Source: Calditrichota bacterium (GTDB taxonomy: Bacteria > Electryoneota > RPQS01). Taken from it: DNA of 64,000 nucleotides. A program made the translations under genes and the position numbers. The stretch covers positions 1,364,001-1,428,000 of the forward strand of contig JACJVZ010000001.1 in the NCBI GenBank assembly GCA_020637445.1, read 5' to 3'. The notes below the pieces were generated by a model that was not told where the DNA came from, ran no database searches, and was given only the letters and a program-made list of their open reading frames with translations. Positions 8,280-17,217 of the stretch are shown here, one piece after another (position 1 is the stretch's first letter; each line of letters starts with the position of its first letter).

Positions 8280-9611
8280 GTGAGCGGATTTTTCTCGTTC
8301 CGCCGCAAGAACCCGGGCCAAGTCTTCGCTTGGGCCACGTATGATTTCGGCAACTCGGCCTTCGCCACGACCATTCTCGCCGTAATTTTCAATAAGTATT
8401 ACGCGGGTGTTATTGCAGGCGGAGCGGACGGCGTTTCGATTTTAGGCTCCCAAATACCCGGCACGACGGTTTTCAGCTTCTTTGTTTCTGCCAGCATGAT
8501 TCTGGTGGCCCTGTTTGGGCCGATTCTTTCCGCCCTTTCCGATCTTGGCCAACTAAAGCGCCGTATGTTGCTCCTCCATACCGGACTTGGCGTTTTCGCA
8601 ACTGCGATGCTTGCCACGCTGGGCCGGGGAGACTGGTTGGTTGGCGGAATGTGGTTTGCGCTTGCACAATTCGGTTTCGCGGGCGGAGCGATTTTTTACA
8701 ATGCGATGCTGCTTGATATCGCCGAACCGCAAGACTATGCGAAAGTCTCGAGCATCGGTTGGGCATGGGGCTATTTGGGCGGCGGACTACTGCTTGCTCT
8801 AAACCTCGTGATGCTGCAATACCCGCAGTTTTTGGGTGCACGACCGGACAGTTTTACGGTTCAGGATTGCTTTCTTAGCGCCGCAATCTGGTGGGCAATT
8901 TTTACGATTCCCGTTGCGCTCTCCGTTAAAGGCAAAACGACAACCAACCGGGTCAACATCAGGCAGGCATTTGTCGCTCTGACCGATAGCCTGAAAAGTC
9001 TCAATAGACTGCCCAGCTTCGCCCGTTTCTTTTTTGCTTATTTGCTCTACAACGACGGCATCGAAACGGTGATCGTCATGGCCTCGATTTTCGGCGATCA
9101 AGAGCTGCATCTGGCAACCGGCGAACTTGTCCTGTTCTTTTTGATGGTCCAAGGCGTCGCCTTTGTCGGTTCCATACTTTTCGGTGTGGTGGCCAATAAA
9201 TGGAACAACAAAAACGCCGTTCTGTTGGGCATCTCAATTTGGAGTTTGGTCGCGCTGTGGGGTTGGCAGCTTGGCTGGATGGGCAACGCAGTACGAGAAT
9301 ATTGGCTCTTGGGAATCTTGGCCGGATTAGTGATGGGGGGAACACAGGCGGCGTCTCGTTCGTTACAAGCGATATTGATCCCTCCTCAAAAGTCCGCGGA
9401 ATTCTTCAGTTTTTTTGCAATTTCAGGCAAGTTCGCCAGCGCAGTTGGACCCGCAATCTTTGGATTGGCCGTTTGGATTACAGGAAGTTTGCGCGTCGGC
9501 ATGCTATCGCTATTGATCTTCTTCGTGCTCGGGGGCTGGTTGCTCTGGGGAGTTTCGGAAGAGCGCGGCCGCCAAGAGGCTCTGGCCTTTCGCGCGGTGC
9601 GTGATGAATAA
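8280..9611 (+). CDS. MFS permease, UMF1/Atg22-like family
   Basis: A 443-residue polytopic inner-membrane protein with about 11-12 hydrophobic segments. The N-terminal FAWATYDFGNSAFATTIL and the acidic/basic loop LSALSDLGQLKRRML are typical of the UMF1 (Atg22-like) branch of the major facilitator superfamily. Later features include GGTQAASRSLQAILIPP and SGKFASAVGPAIFG. Members are thought to export amino acids or other small solutes; the substrate here is unknown. The start is GTG at 8280, only 4 bp after the preceding stop, so it is probably cotranscribed with the secreted protein gene. Confidence 0.85.
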   Translation: MSGFFSFRRKNPGQVFAWATYDFGNSAFATTILAVIFNKYYAGVIAGGADGVSILGSQIPGTTVFSFFVSASMILVALFGPILSALSDLGQLKRRMLLLHTGLGVFATAMLATLGRGDWLVGGMWFALAQFGFAGGAIFYNAMLLDIAEPQDYAKVSSIGWAWGYLGGGLLLALNLVMLQYPQFLGARPDSFTVQDCFLSAAIWWAIFTIPVALSVKGKTTTNRVNIRQAFVALTDSLKSLNRLPSFARFFFAYLLYNDGIETVIVMASIFGDQELHLATGELVLFFLMVQGVAFVGSILFGVVANKWNNKNAVLLGISIWSLVALWGWQLGWMGNAVREYWLLGILAGLVMGGTQAASRSLQAILIPPQKSAEFFSFFAISGKFASAVGPAIFGLAVWITGSLRVGMLSLLIFFVLGGWLLWGVSEERGRQEALAFRAVRDE

Positions 9612-9645
9612 CAATTGATGCTTCGACTAAAACACGGGAGAGTAC

Positions 9646-10275
9646 ATGCACGTGGTTCGAATATTTTTGGCTTTGCTGCTGACCTTCGGCGCGACCGTTC
9701 AGGCACGGGCGGAAGACATGCCCGAACTGGCAACACTGCTCTCTCTTTTTAGTGCAAATGCGATGGAGGGCGGTACGATCCGCGTCAATTGGACTTTGGA
9801 TCAACAATCTCCTGCCGTCGTGAAATTTCGCGTGTACCGCGGCTATGAGGAGCTCGGAAACTTCTCGGTTTTGTGCGAAATTCCCTTTCACGCCGAAAAC
9901 GGCGCGGCGGAGTATCTTTACAACGATACCTCCGCTATTCCGGGAGTGACTTACTATTACAAACTCGCCGCACAGGGACAACTCAACGAATCCGTATTTC
10001 CGGTCGTGATATCGGCTGGGATTCCCATCGGCGACAGTGACAGCGGGCAAATTACCGAAGCGCCCGCAACGGTGCTTCCCGGCAAGAACGTTCGCCTGTA
10101 CGTCCGCAAGTCCGGCCACTACAAATTGGAACGAACCGCTCCGGACAAGTCCTTGCTCGTTGAAGGTGACTTGAATGCGGGGGTCTACGAATTCACGGCC
10201 GACTCCGGTGCGCAGACTTTGAAGCTGACGGCCGATCCTGCCTATGAGCAGACCATAAGCTGGCCCATTCAATAG
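9646..10275 (+). CDS. Small secreted protein with FN3-like region
   Basis: 209 residues with a clear signal peptide (MHVVRIFLALLLTFGATVQ, cleavage after ARA). The segment with GGTIRVNWTLDQQ, VVKFRVYRGYE and GVTYYYKLAAQG looks like one fibronectin type III or similar beta-sandwich. The last ~60 residues are a second small beta-rich unit. There is no type IX sorting motif and no lipobox, so it is probably periplasmic. GGGAGAGTAC precedes the ATG. It is followed by a strong terminator. No specific function is recognised. Confidence 0.7.
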   Translation: MHVVRIFLALLLTFGATVQARAEDMPELATLLSLFSANAMEGGTIRVNWTLDQQSPAVVKFRVYRGYEELGNFSVLCEIPFHAENGAAEYLYNDTSAIPGVTYYYKLAAQGQLNESVFPVVISAGIPIGDSDSGQITEAPATVLPGKNVRLYVRKSGHYKLERTAPDKSLLVEGDLNAGVYEFTADSGAQTLKLTADPAYEQTISWPIQ

Positions 10276-10286
10276 GACCAAAATAA

Positions 10287-10316
10287 GAAAGAGCCACTTC
10301 TCGAGTGGCTCTTTTA
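10287..10316. terminator. Bidirectional rho-independent terminator
   Basis: AAGAGCCACT and AGTGGCTCTT form a 10-bp stem around the 5-nt loop TCTCG, with T and A runs on both sides. It lies between the convergent genes ending at 10275 (+) and 10336 (-). Confidence 0.85.
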
Positions 10317-10335
10317 ATGAGGCTGTTGTACTTGC

Positions 10336-11184
10336 TCAGCGTCGTGCTTGAGAGATTAGTTCGATGATTCGTTTCTGAATCGGCTCCGGAGCTCCGAGGA
10401 TATTTCCCGATTCGAGGAACTTTTCTTCACCTGCAAAATCGCTGCAGACTCCGCCGGCTTCCCGCACAATGACGACTCCGGCGGCGATATCCCACGGCGA
10501 CAGCCGGTGTTCCCAGAAGCCGTCGAATAACCCCTGCGCGGTCCAACATAAGTCGAGTGCCGCGGCACCCGCTCTACGGATAGCACGGCAGTTCCGGAAA
10601 ATCAGCTCAAATTCTTTGAGATAGGGTGACAGTTCTTCGGAATGTCTGCGCGGGAATCCCGTCGCCAGCACCGCGTCCCCGAAATTACTCTTTTGCGAAA
10701 CCTGAAGCCTATCCGTATTCAGATAACTTCCGCGGTTCTTTGCACCCCAAAACAGCTCGCCTGACACAGGGTTGTAGACCACTCCGCACAGCAGGTCCGG
10801 CGGCGCATTTTCGCGTAGTTCGGCCAGCCCTAAACTGACTGCGAACACCGGGAATTTTTGTACGAAATTAGTGGTTCCGTCCAACGGATCAAGATACCAC
10901 ACGAGTCCGTTGCCTTCGCGGGCTGTGCCTTCTTCGCAAACGACTCCCGTTTCGGGCATGTGCTGCAGCAGAAATTCAGAAACGGTTGCTTCAGACTCGA
11001 CGTCCGCCCGGGTGACGAGGTCTCCTCTGCCCTTTTCGCGGATATCGGTGCTCGAGAGTTCTTGCCAGTAAGTCATAAGCACGCGGCCGGCTAACAAGCA
11101 GGCGTCCAGAGCGAGCAACGCGCGCTCATCGGCCTGATTAGCCAATTTGCGCGCGTCGAAAAAATTGCGGTCAGGTGTTGTCAC
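10336..11184 (-). CDS. Inositol monophosphatase family protein
   Basis: 282 residues of the Mg-dependent, Li-sensitive phosphatase superfamily (IMPase/SuhB/HisN/CysQ). The metal-binding signature is complete: VVCEEGTA near 81-88, DPLDGTTN at 98-105 and SPWDIAAG in the C-terminal part. It could dephosphorylate myo-inositol-1-phosphate, histidinol phosphate or PAP; sequence alone does not settle which. The start is GTG at 11184 without a strong ribosome-binding site. It ends at a shared terminator and lies 64 bp downstream of the histidine-kinase-like gene on the same strand. Confidence 0.88.
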   Translation of the reverse strand: MTTPDRNFFDARKLANQADERALLALDACLLAGRVLMTYWQELSSTDIREKGRGDLVTRADVESEATVSEFLLQHMPETGVVCEEGTAREGNGLVWYLDPLDGTTNFVQKFPVFAVSLGLAELRENAPPDLLCGVVYNPVSGELFWGAKNRGSYLNTDRLQVSQKSNFGDAVLATGFPRRHSEELSPYLKEFELIFRNCRAIRRAGAAALDLCWTAQGLFDGFWEHRLSPWDIAAGVVIVREAGGVCSDFAGEEKFLESGNILGAPEPIQKRIIELISQARR

Positions 11185-11248
11185 GGTTTGCCGAAATCGG
11201 TTGGAAGGAAAAGTTACTCTCCTACGATACGATTTCGCAAGCAGACAA

Positions 11249-12025
11249 TCAAGCCTTCGGAGCGTTGCGCGGAAGTGTAACGGTTACGTTAAGTTTGCCG
11301 GTCTCCTTGCTCATCTCGTAAGCGGCGTAATTTTCACCCAACCGGGCAAGGTAGAGCTCAAGCGAATCAGTCTGAAGCGGTTCCTCCTCCGTTTCAAAAT
11401 ACTTCGCTTCGAGTTCGAGCACACCGTTGCCGTTGATGTAGTTCGTGGTCACGTTCAACTCAACCAATCCGCGCGAAAAGTCGTGAGCGGCCAGAGCACG
11501 CAGCACGAACTCGTCGATCGCGGCGGCCAAATGTTTGTAGACGCCGTATACCGTGTAAGCGTCGTTGGCCAGATCGAATTTCTTGCGGACTTTGTGTTTG
11601 TAAGTCAAGTTCGCGTCAAGGAACTGCAGCTCGTTGCTGACCAGTTCGAACAGCGACATCGGTCCCGGCGTTTCTTGTCCACAACGGTGGAAACGGCGGA
11701 TAATGACTTGAAGAAGCTCCGTCAAGTGCCGCGCGTTGCGTGACATGATGTCAATATTCGACGTGCTTTTCTGATGCTGTACCTTGAGAGCTTCGGCGGA
11801 CTGCGATGCCCCTCGTTCGATTTCGGAGATCAAACGTTCCTGTTCTCCCACGCGCATCTCGAGGAGCTGCGTCGCGCCGATGACGCCTGACAATGGCGTC
11901 GCCAAGTTGTGAACGATGCCCGGAAGCAGACTGCCCAGGAACTCCAATTCGAGAGCGTCGTAATTCACAGGTGTCTTTTGCGTCGATTCAGCTTGCATTT
12001 CCTGAAGAAAGTCTGTAAGTTGCAA
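11249..12025 (-). CDS. Degenerate histidine kinase-like protein (HisKA without working ATPase)
   Basis: 258 residues, soluble. Residues 30-70 match a dimerisation and phosphoacceptor helix: GIVHNLATPLSGVIGATQ, with His39 in the H-box position. The rest has the outline of a HATPase domain, ending in a strand like its usual last one (GKLNVTVTLPR). The N box appears as AAIDEFVLRALAAHD, lacking the ATP-chelating Asn, and no DxGxG or G2 glycine loop is visible. It therefore probably cannot autophosphorylate and may be a scaffold, phosphotransfer protein or phosphatase. There is no sensor domain or adjacent response regulator. The start is TTG at 12025 with AGGA 8 nt upstream. Confidence 0.6.
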   Translation of the reverse strand: MQLTDFLQEMQAESTQKTPVNYDALELEFLGSLLPGIVHNLATPLSGVIGATQLLEMRVGEQERLISEIERGASQSAEALKVQHQKSTSNIDIMSRNARHLTELLQVIIRRFHRCGQETPGPMSLFELVSNELQFLDANLTYKHKVRKKFDLANDAYTVYGVYKHLAAAIDEFVLRALAAHDFSRGLVELNVTTNYINGNGVLELEAKYFETEEEPLQTDSLELYLARLGENYAAYEMSKETGKLNVTVTLPRNAPKA

Positions 12026-12342
12026 TAGTAATTCCTAATGTAGTCGGGGCTTTTGGCTTATCAGGACCTTTGATAACCCTCGTGCCGCGATCACGAATTG
12101 CAAATTCGATTCCCAAGTTGTACTGAACCACCTCAAAACTAAGAAGCTGCTGCCGGTGTTGACGAGTGCGAACGGATTGTGCCGCAAGTTGCCACAAGCC
12201 GGATGCAGAGGGGACTATTCAGACAAGATTCATGCAGAATACGGCAACATCACGTAAAGCCAATATGGAAATTTCGGGAAAGCGCGCAACGCGAAGTTGC
12301 CGAAGTCTCCACACATGGTTGTAAAGCATACACGTCAGTAAG
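12026..12342. other. Divergent intergenic region
   Basis: 317 bp between the histidine-kinase-like gene (-) and the CLC gene (+). Short open frames here have no ribosome-binding site or recognisable product. A weak promoter-like pair for the CLC gene (TTGCCG at 12297, TGTAAA at 12320, 17-bp spacing) is the only signal seen. No RNA gene or repeat was recognised. Confidence 0.5.
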
Positions 12343-13761
12343 TTGAGTCGTTTATTTGAACCACGGCGCGACGTCGTCGCCACGTTTTCGGAACAGACCG
12401 CACTCTTCATCTCGCTGGTTCGCTGGACGATACTTGCGCTGATTGTCGGAGTGGTGGTCGGTGCGTCGACGTACGGCTTCGTGACGCTGCTGCAATGGTC
12501 GTCGGAACAAACCTCGCAGCATCCGTACTACTATCTCGCCATTCCGTTCGCTTTTTTGCTCTCCGCGGGAGTAGTCAATTGGCTTGCACCGGACGCGGAG
12601 GGACACGGCACCGAACGTATTATTGAAGCCGTCCACAAACACAATGGAAGAATTCGACTGCGCATCGTGCCGGTCAAACTCATTGCGACGGTCTTCACGG
12701 TGGCAGGCGGCGGCAGCGCCGGCAAAGAAGGTCCGGCCGCACAGATCGGCGGCGCTTTGGCGTCAGGTTTTGCGTCGATCCTCAGACTGAGCGAACGTGA
12801 TCGCAAGAAGATTGTGGTTTGCGGAATTTCCGCGGGTTTTGCGTCGGTATTTGGAACACCCGTGGCCGGTGCGCTGTTTGGAATCGAAGTTTTGTTTCTG
12901 GGTCAGTTGTTGTACGACGTGCTCGTGCCGTCATTTATTGCGGGCCTAACGGCCTATCAAGTTGCTTCATCGCTTGGCTTGACATTTTGGTCGCACGCCG
13001 TCGTTGACATACCCCCTCTGGATCACGGCTATGTCCTGCAGTTAGTTCTGACGGGTGTCGTGTTTGGATTGGTCACGGTGATTTTCATTGAATTGGTCAG
13101 GACTTTGAAGCGCGCGCTTCCCGTCCTGTGGCCCAACCACTATGCTCGCGCGTTCGTCGGCGGATTGATCGTGGTCGGCATTGCGACGCTCTTCGGCCAC
13201 GAGGTCACCGGTCTGGGCACAAACTACATCGAGCGCGTATTTGAAGATGAGCCCGTTTCGCCGGTCTTATGGTTGGGCAAGATTCTCGCAACTGCGATGA
13301 CCCTTGAGTCAGGTGGGTCAGGTGGAATTGTGACGCCCATCTTTTTCGTCGGCGCGACTTTCGGAAGTTTCTGGGCGACGGTTATCGGCGCCAATCCGGT
13401 GACTATGGCAGCATTGGGAACGACTTCAGTTTTGTCGGGAGCAGCCAATACTCCGATCGCGGCCTCCATGATGGCCGTCGAGATGTTCGGCCCGAGCATC
13501 GGCCCGTATGCCGCCGGATGTGCAATGGTCTCTTTCATCATGACCGGGCATCGAAGTATCTATCCCAGTCAAGTTTTGTCGCAATCCAAGAGCGACTCGC
13601 TTGTCGCTCCGCTCAACCAGCCGCTCGCTCCCTCCGTACGTTCGAGATTGAGCACGGAAGGCAAAGAGGAATTCGAAAAAGTCTACTCTTTCCCGGTTCG
13701 ATTATGGAAACTTCTAAGCAGCGGTATTTGGCAGATGATACCCAAAAACAAGAAACACTAA
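12343..13761 (+). CDS. CLC-type chloride channel/transporter
   Basis: A 472-residue polytopic membrane protein of the CLC family, which moves chloride, often in exchange for protons. The second selectivity motif is GSAGKEGPAAQIG, keeping the gating glutamate of GxEGP, and the third appears as SGGSGGIVTPIFFVG. The first motif, GSGIP in the classical family, reads GHGTERIIEA, as in a divergent bacterial branch. No cytoplasmic CBS domains are present. The start appears to be TTG at 12343; no better ATG fits before the first membrane helix. It is transcribed away from the histidine-kinase-like gene and ends at a bidirectional terminator. Confidence 0.9.
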   Translation: MSRLFEPRRDVVATFSEQTALFISLVRWTILALIVGVVVGASTYGFVTLLQWSSEQTSQHPYYYLAIPFAFLLSAGVVNWLAPDAEGHGTERIIEAVHKHNGRIRLRIVPVKLIATVFTVAGGGSAGKEGPAAQIGGALASGFASILRLSERDRKKIVVCGISAGFASVFGTPVAGALFGIEVLFLGQLLYDVLVPSFIAGLTAYQVASSLGLTFWSHAVVDIPPLDHGYVLQLVLTGVVFGLVTVIFIELVRTLKRALPVLWPNHYARAFVGGLIVVGIATLFGHEVTGLGTNYIERVFEDEPVSPVLWLGKILATAMTLESGGSGGIVTPIFFVGATFGSFWATVIGANPVTMAALGTTSVLSGAANTPIAASMMAVEMFGPSIGPYAAGCAMVSFIMTGHRSIYPSQVLSQSKSDSLVAPLNQPLAPSVRSRLSTEGKEEFEKVYSFPVRLWKLLSSGIWQMIPKNKKH

Positions 13762-13787
13762 AAAAGCCGCCCTCAGGCGGCTTTTTT
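13761..13787. terminator. Bidirectional rho-independent terminator
   Basis: AAAAAGCCGCC and GGCGGCTTTTTT form a long stem with the tetraloop CTCA, between the convergent CLC gene and the SMC-like ATPase gene. A and T tracts flank both sides. Confidence 0.92.
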
Positions 13788-13806
13788 ATTTTGCGCAAAA
13801 CAACTC

Positions 13807-16800
13807 TTAGTTCGAGAGCACGTCAACTTCATATCGGCCCGCGAGGACCTCAACGGGTCTTCCCCATGTATGAATCCTCGAATCGCGGGTGAAGAGCAAT
13901 ACCTGTCGGTCGCGGGCAAGGTGATCGATCAACTGTTTTGAGATCCCCAAGTGGTGATCGTCCAACTGCGAAAGCACGTCATCCCAGAAAACGGGCGCGA
14001 GCTCTGCTTCCGTACTGGCAAACAGCAAACCGGAATTCAAACAGAGTGTGACAAGCTCCGCGATACCGCGTGAAAGAGTACGCAAGGATCGCCGCTGTCC
14101 GTCCTCTGTCACAACATCCCACTCGCCATCGCGCCACTCTACTGCCGCAAATCGCTCGCCGATTGCCTCGAACACGACGGAACGCAGAATTGTAAACAAG
14201 CGTCCACGGGCATGCTCGCGCTGTTCGGAAAGCTCGGCTTCCAGCGCCTCGCACATGTCTCTTGCGGTTTGAATGCTGCGCTCCACATCTTCAAGTTTGG
14301 ACTGACGTTCCGCCCGTTCGTTCAGCAACCGCTCCTCCAGCGGCAGCACGTCGACTTGCGACGCGAGTCCATCAAGCTGCAGTTCGTCAATCTCAGCGGA
14401 CAACTCTTGGATCAAATGTTCGCGCTCGACATTCTGTTTGGCAAGTTGCGTCATCTGATCACGGTACTTCGTGAGTCCCTGCTCGCGCGTACCCACGGAC
14501 GCAAACAACGGATCTATTTCCTGCAAACGCGACGTAACTTCCTTAAGCTCTTCTTCTATCAGCGTCGTACGCGACGCGAGCTCTTGCGGCGTGTGTTCCG
14601 TACTAAGTCTTGACTTCGTTTCCCTCAATTGAGTCTGCAAAGCGTCGCGTTCCTCAATACCGCGCAAAATCGTGTCCGCGCCGTTCTTGGAAAACGCTCC
14701 TCCTGCCGTCGCATCCAAAGTCTCAATCTTGCTCAAAATCTCTCTAAGACGAGCGCGTTCCGTTTCAGTTTCAGGAATCCTGGCAAACTCAGAGTCCAAG
14801 CGCGCAATTTCCGAAGAAAGTTCTTTGGTGCGCAGGTCCCGTTCACGACGGCGCTCTTCCGCGCGGCTTTCGATGTCGTGAATCAGCTCCCGCAGCCTCT
14901 GTGCTTCGTGTTCAAGTTCGGACTTGCGCGACTGCGGGCCGTCTTCTTGGTCAAATGAGCTAAGCTCCACAGTGGCGTCCGTCAGTTCTGCGGTCAAGCT
15001 CTTGTATTCGGCAACTCGCCTGCGAATATCTTCGCGTTCAAGTTTGCGCAGCACGGACGGAACCGTGTCGCTTCTCTCTTCTTCGGTGGCAAGCAGCGCG
15101 CACGCCGCCTCAAGTTCCTTTTTTCGATCCGCGAGCTTCAAATATTCGCGCCACTTTGTTTGCGCGCTGCCAAGATCAGGCAAACTTGCGAACAGCTCAA
15201 GCTCGCGCCGCAACGCTTCCCGCTCTGATAGGGCTGCTTGCTGCAAGTGTTGTAAGGATTCAATCCGTGAAACAACGTCTTGGTAGTTTCCCTCGGGCTT
15301 CGGCGTCATCATTTGGCCAATGCCGTAGCCCGCGCCGCCTCCCAACACAGCAGCAAAAAATCCGACGTCCCAACCGAGAAACGCTCCGGTTGGCACGCCC
15401 GCGGCACCCGCACCCAAGATACTGAGCACGGCTTTTAACCCGGCGCCTTTCCCCGCATGCTGCAATTCGACGGCCTTGCTGCGCAACGCCGCAAGTTCTG
15501 CTTCGCGCGCCGTAACGGACTCACGCGCCAAAAACAGTTTGCTGATACGGGCAGGAGTTTCGGAATCGAGCTTTTCAAATCCCGCGAATTCCTTCGCCAG
15601 CCGCTCTCCGATGCGCGCAAGCTCCGCACGTTTGCGCTCAAGCTCCGCCGCTCTCGCCGGACTCATGTCACCGCCGTTCGACGCCTCAAGAAATTTCTCT
15701 AGTGCCAGCCATTCGTCCGGTCCCAAGGCCGATAGCTCGCCGAATTTCTCCAAACGCTTCCGTTCCAGCCCTTCCCGTTTCCTCAACAAGTCAATTCGTC
15801 TGCGAGACAAATCCGTAATTTCACGCTCGACGTCACCAAGTTTTGACCTAAGATCCTCCGAGGTTGAATCCGATTCACGGTTCCCTTCGAGGTCTCGCAG
15901 CTCCGATTGCAGTTTGCTTCGTTGCTCGCCTAAGCTTGCAACCAGTTGTTCCGATTCTTTGAGTCGTGCGGCAACTTGCTCGCGTTCGGCTTGCAGCGCG
16001 AGGTAATCGCGGGCCATTTCCGCCGCCGTGTCCGGCAGTCCGCGTGTCATTTCTTGCAATTCTTCGAGCCGTTCCTGCAAATCCGCGAACTGGGTGCGCG
16101 TGTTTTCGACGGATGACCATGATGAACGAAGCTCGTTGGCCCAGTTTTCCAAATGCAGGCAGCGTTCCGCCATGTCAATTTTATTGACAAGCTCCTTTTC
16201 CTCTGCTGCGGAAATCTCAATCGCCATCTTCGCATCGCCGATCTGCATTTGCAAATCTTCCCGCTTTTCTTCGGCTCGTTTCAAATCCGCGCGTATGCTT
16301 CTGCCGTGCTCAATCTGCGCCTCCAAACCTGCGATTTCAGTTCGCAAATCTTCGGGCTTGGGCTGCGCTTCGCCCAGCAAGTACGACTGCAGCCGCGCAT
16401 CCCAATCCAATTGTTCGCGCTCAAGTGGAACGGTCAGCATATTTTCTGCCCACGCAAGCTGATCCTCGCCCGGCGCATTCCACTCGCCATTGACCACGAA
16501 GTGCGGGACCTGAAAATCATCAGACTCAGGCACCTGTAATAGATTGGAGAGCGGCGTAGTCCGCGCGGCTTCTTCTTCTACGATTCGCGGACGATTGATG
16601 ACTTCGCCGCTGCGCAGATCCAAGCTCCACTCGCGACGCATTGGCCCGACCTGTCCCACGACTGTAATCCCGTGCAATCCGGCAATTCTCAAATCATGAA
16701 TCAACGACTCATGCTGCCGAGGGAGGGTGGCGGCCAAGATCGCAGAGCACAGCAAGGATTTCCCGCTGCCGTTTCCCCCCGAAACCACATTGATGCCTGT

Positions 16801-16923
16801 TCCCGACAGCTTCCACGTAACTTGTTCGGCTCCAAGCAGCTTGGGAGCACCAGAAAGCTGTACAAGATGGAGTATGAAAATCGGTGTTTTTTCAGAACGA
16901 TTGGGAAAAGTATCTGTGGGCAC
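13807..16923 (-). CDS. SMC/SbcC/YhaN-like ATPase with membrane-like hairpin
   Basis: 1038 residues. The N-terminal half-ATPase has Walker A GGNGSGKSLL near residue 50. The C-terminal half has the ABC signature LSRGIAELVTLCL and a Walker B-like VFWDDVLSQLDD. Two long Glu/Arg/Leu coiled coils lie between (about 190-480 and 560-900). Where SMC hinges or SbcC zinc hooks occur, it instead has two hydrophobic stretches, AVLSILGAGAAGVPTGAF and FFAAVLGGGAGYGIGQMM, near 495-545. This layout recalls Bacillus YhaN rather than SbcC, and no CxxC hook is present. No SbcD/YhaM nuclease gene is adjacent. The start is GTG at 16923 with a weak ribosome-binding site. A role in DNA maintenance is inferred from the family. 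Confidence 0.75.
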   Translation of the reverse strand: MPTDTFPNRSEKTPIFILHLVQLSGAPKLLGAEQVTWKLSGTGINVVSGGNGSGKSLLCSAILAATLPRQHESLIHDLRIAGLHGITVVGQVGPMRREWSLDLRSGEVINRPRIVEEEAARTTPLSNLLQVPESDDFQVPHFVVNGEWNAPGEDQLAWAENMLTVPLEREQLDWDARLQSYLLGEAQPKPEDLRTEIAGLEAQIEHGRSIRADLKRAEEKREDLQMQIGDAKMAIEISAAEEKELVNKIDMAERCLHLENWANELRSSWSSVENTRTQFADLQERLEELQEMTRGLPDTAAEMARDYLALQAEREQVAARLKESEQLVASLGEQRSKLQSELRDLEGNRESDSTSEDLRSKLGDVEREITDLSRRRIDLLRKREGLERKRLEKFGELSALGPDEWLALEKFLEASNGGDMSPARAAELERKRAELARIGERLAKEFAGFEKLDSETPARISKLFLARESVTAREAELAALRSKAVELQHAGKGAGLKAVLSILGAGAAGVPTGAFLGWDVGFFAAVLGGGAGYGIGQMMTPKPEGNYQDVVSRIESLQHLQQAALSEREALRRELELFASLPDLGSAQTKWREYLKLADRKKELEAACALLATEEERSDTVPSVLRKLEREDIRRRVAEYKSLTAELTDATVELSSFDQEDGPQSRKSELEHEAQRLRELIHDIESRAEERRRERDLRTKELSSEIARLDSEFARIPETETERARLREILSKIETLDATAGGAFSKNGADTILRGIEERDALQTQLRETKSRLSTEHTPQELASRTTLIEEELKEVTSRLQEIDPLFASVGTREQGLTKYRDQMTQLAKQNVEREHLIQELSAEIDELQLDGLASQVDVLPLEERLLNERAERQSKLEDVERSIQTARDMCEALEAELSEQREHARGRLFTILRSVVFEAIGERFAAVEWRDGEWDVVTEDGQRRSLRTLSRGIAELVTLCLNSGLLFASTEAELAPVFWDDVLSQLDDHHLGISKQLIDHLARDRQVLLFTRDSRIHTWGRPVEVLAGRYEVDVLSN

Positions 16924-17217
16924 GACGGATACGAAGGTTGTGGATAAGATCTACTAACTATAACAGCCAATATACGCTGAAGCCTCCGTAAAGACAAGTA
17001 ATCTAAGCATCTCCAGACCTTTGCCTGACCATCGCTCTCGTGATTTATTACTCAAGGGCAGTTGTTTTTTAGCAACTTGAAATAGACCAAAAAACTGGGC
17101 CGCGTTCGCGCCTCTCTCTAACAACTTTGTCGTAATTTCTTCCGCTCCTGTAGTGTGTCTCCCGAAAAATCCGTAACATTGTGTGGGCTCCCGATTTCTG
17201 TAACCTAAGTGACCCAT

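Noticed and set aside
9478..10281. 267-residue minus-strand frame
   Set aside because: Overlaps the end of the MFS gene and the whole small secreted protein gene, both on the plus strand with better evidence, and runs through no terminator or ribosome-binding site.
16939..16947. Perfect DnaA box (TTATCCACA on the minus strand)
   Set aside because: A single 9-mer match is expected about once by chance per two windows of this size counting both strands. No cluster, AT-rich unwinding element or dnaA/dnaN neighbour is present.
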